Assembly (NCBI RefSeq): GCF_029607905.1
Contig: NZ_JAPHEH010000001.1
Span: forward strand, 1,889,530 to 1,953,529
Length of the DNA stretch: 64,000 bases
DNA from: Thiovibrio frasassiensis
Lineage (GTDB): Bacteria; Desulfobacterota; Desulfobulbia; Desulfobulbales; Desulfurivibrionaceae
Reading direction: 5' to 3'
The position numbers and the translations under genes were made by a program. Below are positions 46,176 through 54,850 of the stretch, piece after piece. Under the pieces are notes generated by a model. The model saw only the letters and a program-made list of their open reading frames with translations. It was not told where the DNA came from and ran no database searches. Numbering within the stretch: position 1 is the first letter of the stretch; the number at the start of each line of letters is the position of its first letter.

Positions 46176-46883
46176 ATGTTTGATGGATATACCGCTATCT
46201 TAGCGCTTTTTTCTCTTGTGGCAATTGTCAGCTTTTTTCTGCTCAGGGTGAGTAGATCCATGGATCTACGGGAAAAAGAGAATGATGACTGCAAGATGGT
46301 TTTTTTTTGGCGGTTTCGTCGCCAGGATGATTTTTTTGTCGTCGATGCAACCGGTAAGACCATCCTCATGCAGGCGGTTGCTCAGGGGTTTGCGGAGGGT
46401 ATTGATCATGTCCTGGTCAAGGCCAGTGTTGAGGCTGTCAATTCTGCCACGGATGACGGTACCACTGCCCTCCACTGTGCCATTGCCCCCGGCAATCCGG
46501 CCATTGTCGCCAGATTGTTGGATTTTGGGGCACAGCCCAATGCCGCTGACCATGACGGCAGAACCCCGCTCTGGCTTGCGGCCCATAAGGAGGATGGTCG
46601 GATCGCCGCTCTCCTTCTCGATTACAAGGCGGATCCGAATTGTCGGGTGGGGAAAAACCGTTTGACCCCGCTTATGGTGGCGGCAAAAAATGGCCGGATC
46701 GAGGTGGCTAATCTCCTTCTTGATCGTGGCGCGAACCCGCGGCTTGTTTCCGGGGACGGACGGACTGCGGCCCACTTTGCCAGGGAATATTTCAAAGAGA
46801 ATATGGGTGGCCAGGGCGCGCACAATCAGAAACTCGCGAGAATGGTGTTGCGGCTTGAAGCTGGCCTGAAAAAAAAGGGTTGA
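46176..46883 (+). CDS. Ankyrin-repeat protein with N-terminal membrane anchor
   Basis: A 235-aa protein. Residues 5-24 are a membrane helix. From about residue 55 four ankyrin repeats follow: GKTILMQAVAQG, GTTALHCAIAPGNPAIVARLL, DGRTPLWLAAHKEDG and NRLTPLMVAAKNGRIEVANL (units of about 33 residues), then a last partial GRTAAHFAREY. It could mediate protein binding on the cytoplasmic side. The partner is unknown. Confidence 0.9.
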   Translation: MFDGYTAILALFSLVAIVSFFLLRVSRSMDLREKENDDCKMVFFWRFRRQDDFFVVDATGKTILMQAVAQGFAEGIDHVLVKASVEAVNSATDDGTTALHCAIAPGNPAIVARLLDFGAQPNAADHDGRTPLWLAAHKEDGRIAALLLDYKADPNCRVGKNRLTPLMVAAKNGRIEVANLLLDRGANPRLVSGDGRTAAHFAREYFKENMGGQGAHNQKLARMVLRLEAGLKKKG

Positions 46884-47267
46884 AGGCTACGCCTTTTCAG
46901 TCGGAGCTCGATTGATATACATACTTGAGCCTCCCTATTTTCGTAAAACGTCTGTTCCGACTTTTTATCTTAAAGCAAAAAAACTTACTCCTCTTCTTTG
47001 ATAGTTTTTTCTGGTAATCTTTCTGTAACGTTCATAAAAAGCATTGCGCAATGTGCTGATTTTTCAACTATTATTAAATATACATTTGTATTTGTGCCGG
47101 TGCGTTGTCTGTGGCCGGAGTATTTCTCCTTGATAAAAGGTGTTTTTTTTGTTATCCGCCTAGTAAATTTATTAATTGTATTCTTAAGCTTTTGCCGTTG
47201 GCATTGCCTGGGGCTTCTGTAGCTAATAGAGTAAGATTTACGGCCCATGGTCCGAAAGGTGGTGGGA
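46884..47267 (+). other. AT-rich intergenic region
   Basis: 384 bases with no convincing gene. Open frames exist on both strands: a hydrophobic 74-codon frame at 46998-47222 on the plus strand and a Lys/Arg-rich one opposite it. Each is the mirror expected from the other, and neither has a good start. AT content is visibly above the neighbours, so promoter sequences for the downstream ferredoxin-like gene are likely here. A decayed gene is possible. Confidence 0.4.
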
Positions 47268-47966
47268 ATGAAAGAACAGAAGCATCGTAAATATTTCCAG
47301 TTGGTCCTTGCGCCGCTCGTGCCGCTCGTCGTGATTGGTGGATATTTTTGGCCGTATCTTGGATACATTGGCGTTGTCATGCTGTTGTTCATGCTGACCC
47401 TCGCCCTGTTTCGTGGCCGTTATTATTGTGGTTGGTATTGTGCCATGGGCTCTTTTCATGAGCGGATTCTTTCTCTGATCAGTTGCAAAAAGAAGATGCT
47501 GCCTGTTTTTAAGGCGCAATGGTTCAGGTGGATTGTTTTTATCCTGATGATGGGGTTGCTGGCCACGAGGCTGATTCTGTCAGGGGGAGATCCGAGAAAG
47601 ATCGGCGCCACTTTTGTTATGATGTGGAGTATCGCCACCGGTTTGGCCATTGGCATCGGTCTTGTTTGGAAGCCGCGCTCTTGGTGCAGCATCTGTCCCA
47701 TGGGCATGTTTCAGGGGCTTATTGGCTTGCGGGCCTATCGGTTACAGGTCGGTGAAGGTTGCCGTGAGTGTGGCTTATGTGAGAAGGTCTGTCCCATTGA
47801 GACCAATCCCGGCAGCATGCGGGAGCTTGGAATCATCAAAAGTGCCGATTGCCTGCGTTGCGGCAATTGCGTGGTGAATTGTCCTGCCAAGGTCCTTTCA
47901 TTTACAGCCCGCCCTGCGAGCACCAGTGAGGAGCCGCTTTCCGACAAGGAAAAGGGGGATTGTTGA
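47268..47966 (+). CDS. Membrane-bound 4Fe-4S polyferredoxin-like protein (NapH/CcoG-like)
   Basis: A 232-aa protein from ATG 47268 behind GGTGGG. Four hydrophobic helices (about 15-35, 38-55, 90-110, 118-140) are followed by a ferredoxin tail. YYCGWYCAMGSFHE and WCSICPMGMFQG are NapH-type CxxxCP-like motifs next to the membrane. CRECGLCEKVCP and CLRCGNCVVNCPAK bind two 4Fe-4S clusters. It should pass electrons from the quinone pool or to a periplasmic reductase. It is followed by a terminator; no nap or nrf genes adjoin, so the acceptor is unknown. Confidence 0.92.
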   Translation: MKEQKHRKYFQLVLAPLVPLVVIGGYFWPYLGYIGVVMLLFMLTLALFRGRYYCGWYCAMGSFHERILSLISCKKKMLPVFKAQWFRWIVFILMMGLLATRLILSGGDPRKIGATFVMMWSIATGLAIGIGLVWKPRSWCSICPMGMFQGLIGLRAYRLQVGEGCRECGLCEKVCPIETNPGSMRELGIIKSADCLRCGNCVVNCPAKVLSFTARPASTSEEPLSDKEKGDC

Positions 47967-48021
47967 GCAAGTCTTGATGAACCAGGCGAAAACCCTTGTG
48001 TTTTGCGAGTGTTTTTAAAAG

Positions 48022-48061
48022 AAAACCCGAATCTTTTGTTGACGATTCGGGTTTTTTTTTT
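48022..48061 (+). terminator. Strong terminator, usable from both sides
   Basis: AAAACCCGAATC (48022-48033) pairs perfectly over 12 bp with GATTCGGGTTTT (48044-48055), loop of 10, followed by T to 48061. On the minus strand the stem is also followed by a T-rich run. It ends the ferredoxin gene and probably the facing flagellin gene. Confidence 0.88.
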
Positions 48062-48086
48062 AGAGGTGAAATCCAGAAACAAAGGA

Positions 48087-48926
48087 TTACCCCTGGAGAA
48101 GGCTCAGGACGTTCTGTTTGTTCATGTTCTTGGCCTGCGCCAGGGCAAAGGTCTTCGCCTCGGTCAGAACCTTCATGGTGGTGAAATTAATGGCTTCTTC
48201 CGCCATATTCACATCGGCGGTGGTCGAAGCCGCGGACAACAGGTTGCTGCCTGTGGTCGCCAGATTATTGATGGTGGAGGCAAGCTGTTGCTGGGCGGAG
48301 CCGATGTCGCCCCGTGAGGCACCGATCTGATTCAGAGCCGCATCGGCGATCTTGATGGCGGCCTGGGCGTTTTCCCGGCTCAGGACATTCACCTCGGAAA
48401 GATTGCCCAGGATTGGACTGCCGAGTTTGTCCGGTGTTGCCGAGGCGATGGACAGCTTGATGGTCTCGCCGCTGTTTGCGCCGGTTTGCACCTCTTTCCC
48501 GGTAAAGGAGCCGGAAAGCAATTGTTGCCCGTTGTAGGTGGTATCTTGGGCGATTTTGTTGAGTTGAACCAGGGAATTATTGATGTCGTTCTGCAGGGCC
48601 TGGCGGGTTGCCGTGGTCTGGCTGGCGTTTGCGGCCTGCATCGCTTTTTCGCGAATGGATTGTACCAGCGCCGTTGACTGTCCCAGGGCGCTGTCTGCTA
48701 CTTGTGCCATGGAGATGGCATCGTTGGCATTGCGCAATGCTTGCCCAGTTGCGCGCGTCTGACTGAGCAGGCTGTCGGCGATGGTCATTCCTGCCACATC
48801 GTCGGCTGCCTTGTTGATGCGCCGCGCGGAAGCGATCCTTTCCAAGGATGAGGCGAGGTTTTTCTGGCTCCGTCCCAGTTGGTTTACGGCGGAAGAGCTG
48901 CTGTCGCTGTTGATCGTGATAGCCAT
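48087..48926 (-). CDS. Flagellin
   Basis: A 279-aa flagellin. The N-terminal D0/D1 has LERIASARRINKAADDVAGM and the C-terminal D0/D1 has GSNLLSAASTTADVNMAEEA and AKNMNKQNVLSLLQG. The central D2/D3 part is short. It is exported through the flagellar type III apparatus to build the filament. The gene stands alone: no fliD, fliS, flaG or csrA is near. GGAGGT lies 5 bases before the ATG, a very strong ribosome site. A sigma-70-like promoter precedes it. Confidence 0.96.
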   Translation of the reverse strand: MAITINSDSSSSAVNQLGRSQKNLASSLERIASARRINKAADDVAGMTIADSLLSQTRATGQALRNANDAISMAQVADSALGQSTALVQSIREKAMQAANASQTTATRQALQNDINNSLVQLNKIAQDTTYNGQQLLSGSFTGKEVQTGANSGETIKLSIASATPDKLGSPILGNLSEVNVLSRENAQAAIKIADAALNQIGASRGDIGSAQQQLASTINNLATTGSNLLSAASTTADVNMAEEAINFTTMKVLTEAKTFALAQAKNMNKQNVLSLLQG

Positions 48927-48952
48927 GGGAGACCTCCTTGGTATACCCCTAT

Positions 48953-48980
48953 ATTATGCGGATCTGCCGCTGAAAGTCAA
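48953..48980 (-). promoter_or_regulatory. Sigma-70-like promoter of the flagellin gene
   Basis: On the minus strand TTGACT (48980-48975) is followed after 16 bases by CATAAT (48958-48953), 27 bases before the flagellin ATG. No sigma-28 box (TAAA-N15-GCCGATAA) is visible in this short region. The leader would be only about 20 bases. Confidence 0.55.
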
Positions 48981-49075
48981 GGGCGGATGTCGAAATACAT
49001 TCGTGAACTTGGGGGGATACGTGTTGTCTGTGTCGCCAGTCGGCCGCAGAGCGTGATGGCGCCACCATGACAGGC

Positions 49076-49225
49076 TCAATCAGCGGCGGTATCCGAAGAC
49101 TGCTCTGTCTCGGCCTCTGATGGGAGCTCCTTTTTTTCCAGTAAACTCTGCTTCTTTTCTTCTTTCTTTTTTTTCTTTGCCAACTCTCGCTGCCGTTTTT
49201 CGTATTGGTAGTTTGGTTTTGCCAA
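49076..49225 (-). CDS. Small Lys-rich conserved-looking protein
   Basis: A 49-aa frame from a TTG at 49225 (start read as Met: MAKPNYQYEKRQRELAKK), then a run of KKKEEKK and an acidic tail ending SSDTAAD. KPNYQYEKRQ.ELAKKKK looks like a small protein seen widely in proteobacteria, though I cannot confirm this. No ATG or GTG lies between the in-frame cmoB stop (49265-49267) and this TTG. It follows cmoB by 39 bases in the same operon. Its role is unknown; the basic character suggests RNA or ribosome binding, which is inference. Confidence 0.65.
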   Translation of the reverse strand: MAKPNYQYEKRQRELAKKKKKEEKKQSLLEKKELPSEAETEQSSDTAAD

Positions 49226-49264
49226 CTTGACACCATTTTTTGAGAAAGGGTTGATCTGTCCTGA

Positions 49265-50227
49265 CTATGAGGGGGCCGTTGCCCGGAGAAACACCCGCAA
49301 GGGGGCCGGGTATCCTTCCACGGTCAGGTTTGGGTTATGTGGGTCGAGAAAATCCTCGTAGGATTCAAAGGCCATCCAGGCTGTTTTTCGCTGTTCCTCG
49401 CTGCTCATGGGGTGGCTGCAAAAAATCTCCACCTCGCCAAAGCCGGTGCGGAGGAGCCAGTTACGGAGGCAGCTTGCCGTGGGCACGAAATAGGTGCCCG
49501 GCACCTTAGCGTAGCGTGCTTCCGGGAAAAGGGCCACCGGATTCTCGCCCGGAATGGCCTGGGATTCTAAAATCAGCACTCCGCCCGGTCGCATGGCTGC
49601 CCGGATTTCCCGCAACATCTCAACCGGAGAAATGCGGTGGTAGATGATGCCCATCAGAAACACCACGTCAAAGCAGGAGGGAAAAAGGGGGATATCCTCA
49701 ACTCCCATCAGCTCGATGAACAGCTCCTCGGCGCCGGCCAGATGGCGAAGCGTTTTAAAACAATAATAATGCTGAAGAAACGGCTCCAGGCCGACAACGC
49801 AGCGCGGCTTGTGCGGCAGCATGCGAAACATATAGTAGCCGTTGTTGCAGCCGATGTCGGCAACCACCTTGCCGGTGAGGTCGGGCAGGGCGGGTAGCAA
49901 TCGGTTCCATTTACGCCAACTCTGCCATTCCGCATCGATTTCAACCCCGAACACATCAAAAGGTCCCTTGCGCCAAGGCATGAAGGCCCGCATGGCGTCG
50001 TGCACCAAGTGGCGGTCCGCCTCGCTCAGCTCAGTACCCCGGCCGATGGTTACGGCGTCCTTGCTGAAATCGGTGAATTGCGCCTGCAGATGGTGCAAGG
50101 CCTCATAAGGCTCGCGGAAGCGCAGAAACCCCTTCTTGGTCTGGGCCAGGCGGTTGGCGGTTTCTGCTCGCCGGGTAAGGATGGCATCCTTGTCGGCGGT
50201 TTTCAGAAGATCAAGATACTCTCTCAT
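49265..50227 (-). CDS. cmoB: tRNA uridine 5-oxyacetic acid(34) synthase
   Basis: A 320-aa enzyme. RKGPFDVFGVEIDAEWQSW and KVVADIGCNNGYYMFRML (carboxy-SAM site) are clear CmoB signatures, followed by VGLEPFLQHYYCF and GIIYHRISPVEML. It carboxymethylates 5-hydroxyuridine at wobble position 34 with carboxy-S-adenosylmethionine, made by CmoA. No cmoA is in the window. It is co-transcribed with yhbY (20 bases upstream) and the small Lys-rich gene. Confidence 0.95.
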   Translation of the reverse strand: MREYLDLLKTADKDAILTRRAETANRLAQTKKGFLRFREPYEALHHLQAQFTDFSKDAVTIGRGTELSEADRHLVHDAMRAFMPWRKGPFDVFGVEIDAEWQSWRKWNRLLPALPDLTGKVVADIGCNNGYYMFRMLPHKPRCVVGLEPFLQHYYCFKTLRHLAGAEELFIELMGVEDIPLFPSCFDVVFLMGIIYHRISPVEMLREIRAAMRPGGVLILESQAIPGENPVALFPEARYAKVPGTYFVPTASCLRNWLLRTGFGEVEIFCSHPMSSEEQRKTAWMAFESYEDFLDPHNPNLTVEGYPAPLRVFLRATAPS

Positions 50228-50247
50228 GGCCGGGTCTGAAACGATAA

Positions 50248-50571
50248 TTATTTGCCCTTCGGCATTTTGATTTTCTTATCATCCTTGAGCTCTTTGTTCT
50301 CGCGAAAGAGCAGGAAGGTTTTGCCGATGATCTGGGCAATTCGGCTTCTGGTTTTCTTGGCCAGCAGTTCGGCCGCCTCTTCCCTGGCATAGGGGCAGCC
50401 GTCCTGTATCTTGACCTTGACCAATTCGTGTGCGGCAAGCACTGCTTCCAGCGCGGCGGTGAGATTGTCGGTTACGCCATCCTTACCGATCATGACAAGG
50501 GGGGAAAGATGGTGTCCCAGGCCGCGCAGATGACGGGCTTCTTTGCCCAACAGGTAGAGAGATTTGCTCAT
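50248..50571 (-). CDS. yhbY: YhbY family CRM-domain RNA-binding protein
   Basis: A 107-aa CRM domain. ARHLRGLGHHLSPLVMIGKDG with the GKDG loop, and ELVKVKIQDGCPYARE, fit YhbY, which binds 23S rRNA precursors in 50S assembly. A basic tail KIKMPKGK follows. It starts the yhbY-cmoB operon, both acting on stable RNA. Confidence 0.95.
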   Translation of the reverse strand: MSKSLYLLGKEARHLRGLGHHLSPLVMIGKDGVTDNLTAALEAVLAAHELVKVKIQDGCPYAREEAAELLAKKTRSRIAQIIGKTFLLFRENKELKDDKKIKMPKGK

Positions 50572-50683
50572 GGTGTTTTCCTAAGCAGTTGTAATTAATA
50601 TGATATCGTCGTCCGGATACCGGAGACGGCTTAAGGGGGCGTAACGAATGCTCAATATTGGAGATCTTTTCTCGTAACGGCTC

Positions 50684-51880
50684 CTAAAAGAGGTTGGAGA
50701 TAATTTTGGAGCCGCCGACCCACATGCCGGCCACCGCGCCAATGCTTGGCAGCATAAAGGCGAGAAAGAGACGCAACAGCCGGTTGCGCCACCAGCCGCT
50801 GAAGCTTGTCATGTCCTGGAGTACCGTTTCAAACTCGATAACCAGCGGCGGCTGGACCATGACCTGGATAAAGGCCGTGAGATGTCCCACGCCGAGCACC
50901 GGCAAGAGGGTGGTGATGGGGGCTCCGACAAAAGCGCCAAGGATGGTTAAGGGATGAGCCAATGCCAGGATGGCGCCTATGGCGGCGGGAAGGCCGGTGG
51001 CGATAATCCAGAAGAGCACATTGTCGCCGGCCACAGCCGCGCCTTTGGTAAAGGCGATCAAGACCATTGCTGCCACGATGATGGCGGGAATGGCCCAGCC
51101 CACCACCTTCCAGATCGGGGATACCGGCGGGATCCGGTTGATCCCTTCCATCCGGTCGCTGCGGTCCTCGCCCAGCGCTTCTTTGATTCCGGCCACATGT
51201 CCCGCCCCAACAACGGCGACCAGGCGCTTGCCTTCGGCTTCCTTGATCTTTTCGGCCAGGTAGGTGTCCCGTTCGTCAATGAGCACCCGCTTGAGCTCCG
51301 GCATGGCCTGGCCCAGTTCGTTGAGCAGTTCGGAAAGAACATCGGTCTCTTTCAGCTCGCGCAGCTTATCCTCGGTGATTTCGGTCTCTTCAAACATGCT
51401 GGTGAGAATGGTCGCCAGCAGATAGTTCTTGCGCCAGAACGAGGTGGAATTCCAGGCCCGGCGCAGGGTGACCCGCACGTCCCGGTCACAAAGGGCCACG
51501 GCGATCCCGTATTTCTCCGCCTCCTGCACAGCCTCCAGCAATTCGGTGCCGGGTTTGACCCCCATTTGGTCCCCGAGCCTTTTCTGGTATGAGGCCAGGA
51601 TCATGTTGATCAGCAGGGTGGCGAGCTGTTTCTTGCGGATGATCTCCCGCAGATCGAGAAGCTCCCAAGTCTTACGTTTAGCCAGGGCCTCGTAGCGTTT
51701 CTCGTCGAGCTCCACGCAGACGCAGTCCGGCTGTTCCGCGGCAATGACCCGGCGGACCAGTTCCACGGATTCCTTGGAGATATGGGCCGTGCCGATCAGG
51801 AATATTTCCCGGTCGCCCAGCCTGAGGCAATGGACGTCCGGGGGATAATTGGGGGCGGAAGCCGCCGTGGGTTCAGTCAT
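50684..51880 (-). CDS. TraB family protein
   Basis: A 398-aa protein. The soluble N-terminal TraB/GumN-like domain has LIGTAHISKESVELV (residues about 30-45), VCVELDEKRYEAL, and VVGAGHVAGIKEAL (residues about 220-235), the conserved His/Glu positions of this suspected metalloprotease fold. The C-terminal 150 residues hold four or five membrane helices. Enterococcal TraB shuts down pheromone; bacterial function elsewhere is unclear. It follows the FadL gene by 14 bases, last in a fatty-acid operon. Confidence 0.9.
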   Translation of the reverse strand: MTEPTAASAPNYPPDVHCLRLGDREIFLIGTAHISKESVELVRRVIAAEQPDCVCVELDEKRYEALAKRKTWELLDLREIIRKKQLATLLINMILASYQKRLGDQMGVKPGTELLEAVQEAEKYGIAVALCDRDVRVTLRRAWNSTSFWRKNYLLATILTSMFEETEITEDKLRELKETDVLSELLNELGQAMPELKRVLIDERDTYLAEKIKEAEGKRLVAVVGAGHVAGIKEALGEDRSDRMEGINRIPPVSPIWKVVGWAIPAIIVAAMVLIAFTKGAAVAGDNVLFWIIATGLPAAIGAILALAHPLTILGAFVGAPITTLLPVLGVGHLTAFIQVMVQPPLVIEFETVLQDMTSFSGWWRNRLLRLFLAFMLPSIGAVAGMWVGGSKIISNLF

Positions 51881-51894
51881 GGTTTATGGTCACA

Positions 51895-53133
51895 TTAGAA
51901 GCGGTATTGCAGCCCGACATTGAGCAGGTGGGCCGCGGAATTATCGAAGGAGCCGTTGGGTTTCGGCGCTGCATTGGCAACGGTTCGGCTCTCTTTGTCA
52001 TCATAGAGATAGGCTGCGCCAATCTGGAGCTTGTCGTTGAGCTGGTAACGCGCTCCAATGGAGTAGATTTTTGCGTCGGAGTCGGGCAGCTCGAAGCCGA
52101 GGGTCTGGTCGGGGACCGGGTTCTGGTCGATGGCAAACCCAAACATGGCGGTGAGTTTGTCGGTGCATTTATGGGTCACACCAATGCGGTACGCGTTGCT
52201 GTTACTCCAGTTTTTTGCCCCGGGGGCATCGAAAAGAGCATAAAGGGTACCATTGATGGTTTGCAACGAGACATCGTAATTAAAATCCAGTTTGTCGTAG
52301 GTATTCCAGAATGTTTTGTCGTAGGTGAATTCCACGGTGGTTTTTTCAAAGCTATAGGCGGCCGCCAAGGAGAGGACTGCCGGGGCCGGAACCATGACTT
52401 CTGCATAACGGTTGTTGTAAGCCGTGACACCGCCAATGGAGAGTGTAGCATCGCCTTCAATTTCCAGCTCAACCTTAGAGCGATAGGTTGCCGCAAGAGA
52501 GAGGTTGGTGACTGGCTTGTAGGTAACGGCAAGGTTGTAGCCGTAGTCAGTGCCGGTGCCTTCGAGATCTCTGGCTGCATAACCGACTGCCGGCATGGTA
52601 TCGGTGCTTTTTACTTTGCCTTCGCTGTAAATTGCGCGAACCCCGGCGGCAACGGAAAGCTTGTTGTTCACCTGATAGGAAAGACTGGGGTTGAGCTCGT
52701 AGGTCTTCAGGGTGAATTCTTCGGCCGATACGCGGGGAAAGGGGGCATCCCACCGTTTCGACAGTCCGTATGGATAGATCAAGGAGAGGCCCAGGCGAAA
52801 GTTGTTATAGCGGGGAGAAACAAGGTGGAATTCCGGCAGGACAAAGTTCTCTGTTCTGGAACTGCCGCTTTGCGTAACGGAATTGTTGTCGGTATAGTCA
52901 ATGCTCGCCAGATTGATGTACGTGAGGCTGAATTCGGAATGCCACCCATCCTCAAGCCAGCTCATGTTGGCGGGATTGAAATAGCTGGCGTCTGCCCCAG
53001 GGGTGTTCGCCACATAAGCGTTACTCAGGGCCACCGAGTTTGTGGACTGCTCAGGGATCCGATAGCCCGAGGCAAAGGCGGGGCCAGCGGCCAGTATTCC
53101 GCTCAGGGCGACAACGGCGATTTTCTTTTTCAT
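51895..53133 (-). CDS. OmpP1/FadL family outer membrane transporter
   Basis: A 412-aa beta-barrel with a signal peptide (residues 1-21, ending PAFA). SGYRIPEQSTNSVALSNAY and ASYFNPANMSWL with the NPA motif mark the FadL hatch; the protein ends in Phe (LQYRF), as outer membrane barrels do. It carries long-chain fatty acids or hydrocarbons across the outer membrane. The adjacent acyl-CoA ligase gene supports that substrate. Confidence 0.95.
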   Translation of the reverse strand: MKKKIAVVALSGILAAGPAFASGYRIPEQSTNSVALSNAYVANTPGADASYFNPANMSWLEDGWHSEFSLTYINLASIDYTDNNSVTQSGSSRTENFVLPEFHLVSPRYNNFRLGLSLIYPYGLSKRWDAPFPRVSAEEFTLKTYELNPSLSYQVNNKLSVAAGVRAIYSEGKVKSTDTMPAVGYAARDLEGTGTDYGYNLAVTYKPVTNLSLAATYRSKVELEIEGDATLSIGGVTAYNNRYAEVMVPAPAVLSLAAAYSFEKTTVEFTYDKTFWNTYDKLDFNYDVSLQTINGTLYALFDAPGAKNWSNSNAYRIGVTHKCTDKLTAMFGFAIDQNPVPDQTLGFELPDSDAKIYSIGARYQLNDKLQIGAAYLYDDKESRTVANAAPKPNGSFDNSAAHLLNVGLQYRF

Positions 53134-53158
53134 CTCCTCTCTCCTTTTTTCCTGCGCA

Positions 53159-54850
53159 TCAGATCTGGGGGGTGCTGGTGTAGAGATAGCGTTTTATTTT
53201 ATGGGTCGCGGTTTTGGTGAATGCTTCGCGGTGTTCTCTTACTTGGGCAAGCTGGGCATACTGGGGGAGCTGTTGGTTCACCTGCCTTTTGACCTCCGCC
53301 AGAATCTCGGCGATATGGGCCAGTTGCCGGGCTTGGTTCTTGCCTTGGGTTTCTTTGTCGATCAGCTCGTAATCAAGATAGACTAAGGCTTCCAATCGGT
53401 TGTTGCGCTCGCGCACCAGCGATTCCACCACATGCTGGTAGGCGTTGATCTTTTCTTCGATGGCTTCAGGGTAGATATTTTCCCCGTGGGAAAGGACAAT
53501 CACGCTTTTGGATCGGCCCTTGATGACCAGATTGCCCTGCGGGTCCAGAAAGCCGAGATCGCCGGTGGCCAACCAACCATCAGGGCCAAGGACTTCTTTG
53601 GTTGCCTCCGGATTGTCGCGGTACCCCCGCATCACGTTGGGGCCCTTGATTTGGATTTCGCCCAAGCCCGTTTCGGGGTGGGGATTACTGATCCTGACCT
53701 TTACATCTTGCACCGGTTTTCCTGACGATCCTAAGGCAATGCTTGGATCGCCGTATGGTCCGGCACTGACCAACGGTGATGCTTCGGTCAGACCGTAGCC
53801 GACCAAGTATGGAAAGTCTGCCTCGGCAAGGAATCGTTCCACCTCAAGGTTGAGGGCGGCTCCGCCGATGGCGACAAACTTCAGCTTGCCCCCGAAAAAT
53901 ATTCCCAGTTTCCGGCCGATGTTTTGCAGGATCTTTTGGCGGACGAGAGGCAGCTTCATGGCTGCCCGCATGAAAACATTGGCGCTGATGGCAGGGAGTA
54001 CCTTTTTTTTGTAAATCTTTTCCATGACCATGGGTACCATGCACATGATGGATGGGTGTTCATGTTTGCAAATTCTTTCAAGGACGGTCGGGGTCGGAGT
54101 TTTGCCTGCGTAGACGATACGGCAGCCCGTGGCCAGAGGCACCAGGAAACTGATGGTGAACTCATAGGCATGGGACATGGGCAGGATCGAGAGAAAGGTC
54201 CAGCCCTGCACCGGTTCGTCGGGAAAGATGGACAAGGTGGAACGAACATTGCTGATAAAGTTTTTATGGCTCAGCATCACTGCCTTGGCGTGGCCCGAGG
54301 TGCCGGAGGTGTAGATGATAGAGGCGATGTCTTCTGGGGCGGCCAGGTCCGTTGCAAGGGCTTTTTGCTTTTCCGGAAGCTCCTTGGCTTGGAGGAGAAA
54401 TCGGTTGAAGGGAAGGGTGAGCAAGAGGTTGTTCGGGTCTACCGTATCATCCAGGGTGATTACGGTTTTGAGCTTGTTGCCGGAAAGTTCATAGAGCTTT
54501 TCCATCTGCCGCTGGGTGGTGAAAAGGATTGTTGCCCCGACCTCATTTAAGATGTGCTTGACGTCGGCTTCTGGGAAGTCTGGGAGAATCGGGACAGCGA
54601 TTGCTCCAAGGCGGATAATGCCAAAATACGCCATGCCCCACTGGGGGGAATTGTCGGCAAGAATCGCCACCCGGTCGCCTTTTTTGATGCCGCGCTCTTT
54701 GAGCAGCGCAGCGACGTCCAGAGCTATATTGTGGAACTCCCCGTAAAGCGTGGGCGGTTGGAAGGCGAAACCAGCCGCAGGCAGATCGCGGAAGGCTTGG
54801 GAGCTTTCTTCAAAGAGCAGGTTTAAGGTTGTTATGGTGGTTGAGATCAT
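53159..54850 (-). CDS. Long-chain fatty acid-CoA ligase (AMP-binding)
   Basis: A 563-aa ANL-family enzyme. The P-loop is [19 protein letters not shown], then [13 protein letters not shown] and [35 protein letters not shown] is the hinge. It activates a fatty acid to acyl-CoA by an adenylate. The catalytic Lys near the C-terminus lies in ATHKIKRYL. It overlaps the histidine kinase gene by 4 bases and is 25 bases ahead of fadL. Confidence 0.95.
   Translation of the reverse strand: MISTTITTLNLLFEESSQAFRDLPAAGFAFQPPTLYGEFHNIALDVAALLKERGIKKGDRVAILADNSPQWGMAYFGIIRLGAIAVPILPDFPEADVKHILNEVGATILFTTQRQMEKLYELSGNKLKTVITLDDTVDPNNLLLTLPFNRFLLQAKELPEKQKALATDLAAPEDIASIIYTSGTSGHAKAVMLSHKNFISNVRSTLSIFPDEPVQGWTFLSILPMSHAYEFTISFLVPLATGCRIVYAGKTPTPTVLERICKHEHPSIMCMVPMVMEKIYKKKVLPAISANVFMRAAMKLPLVRQKILQNIGRKLGIFFGGKLKFVAIGGAALNLEVERFLAEADFPYLVGYGLTEASPLVSAGPYGDPSIALGSSGKPVQDVKVRISNPHPETGLGEIQIKGPNVMRGYRDNPEATKEVLGPDGWLATGDLGFLDPQGNLVIKGRSKSVIVLSHGENIYPEAIEEKINAYQHVVESLVRERNNRLEALVYLDYELIDKETQGKNQARQLAHIAEILAEVKRQVNQQLPQYAQLAQVREHREAFTKTATHKIKRYLYTSTPQI

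Noticed and set aside
48949-49236. 95-codon minus-strand frame overlapping the flagellin promoter
   Set aside because: Another frame over the same bases encodes the 49-aa Lys-rich protein with more protein-like order; this one runs into the promoter.
51886-53220. 444-codon plus-strand frame
   Set aside because: Antisense of the FadL gene; the FadL signal peptide and NPA motif settle the strand.
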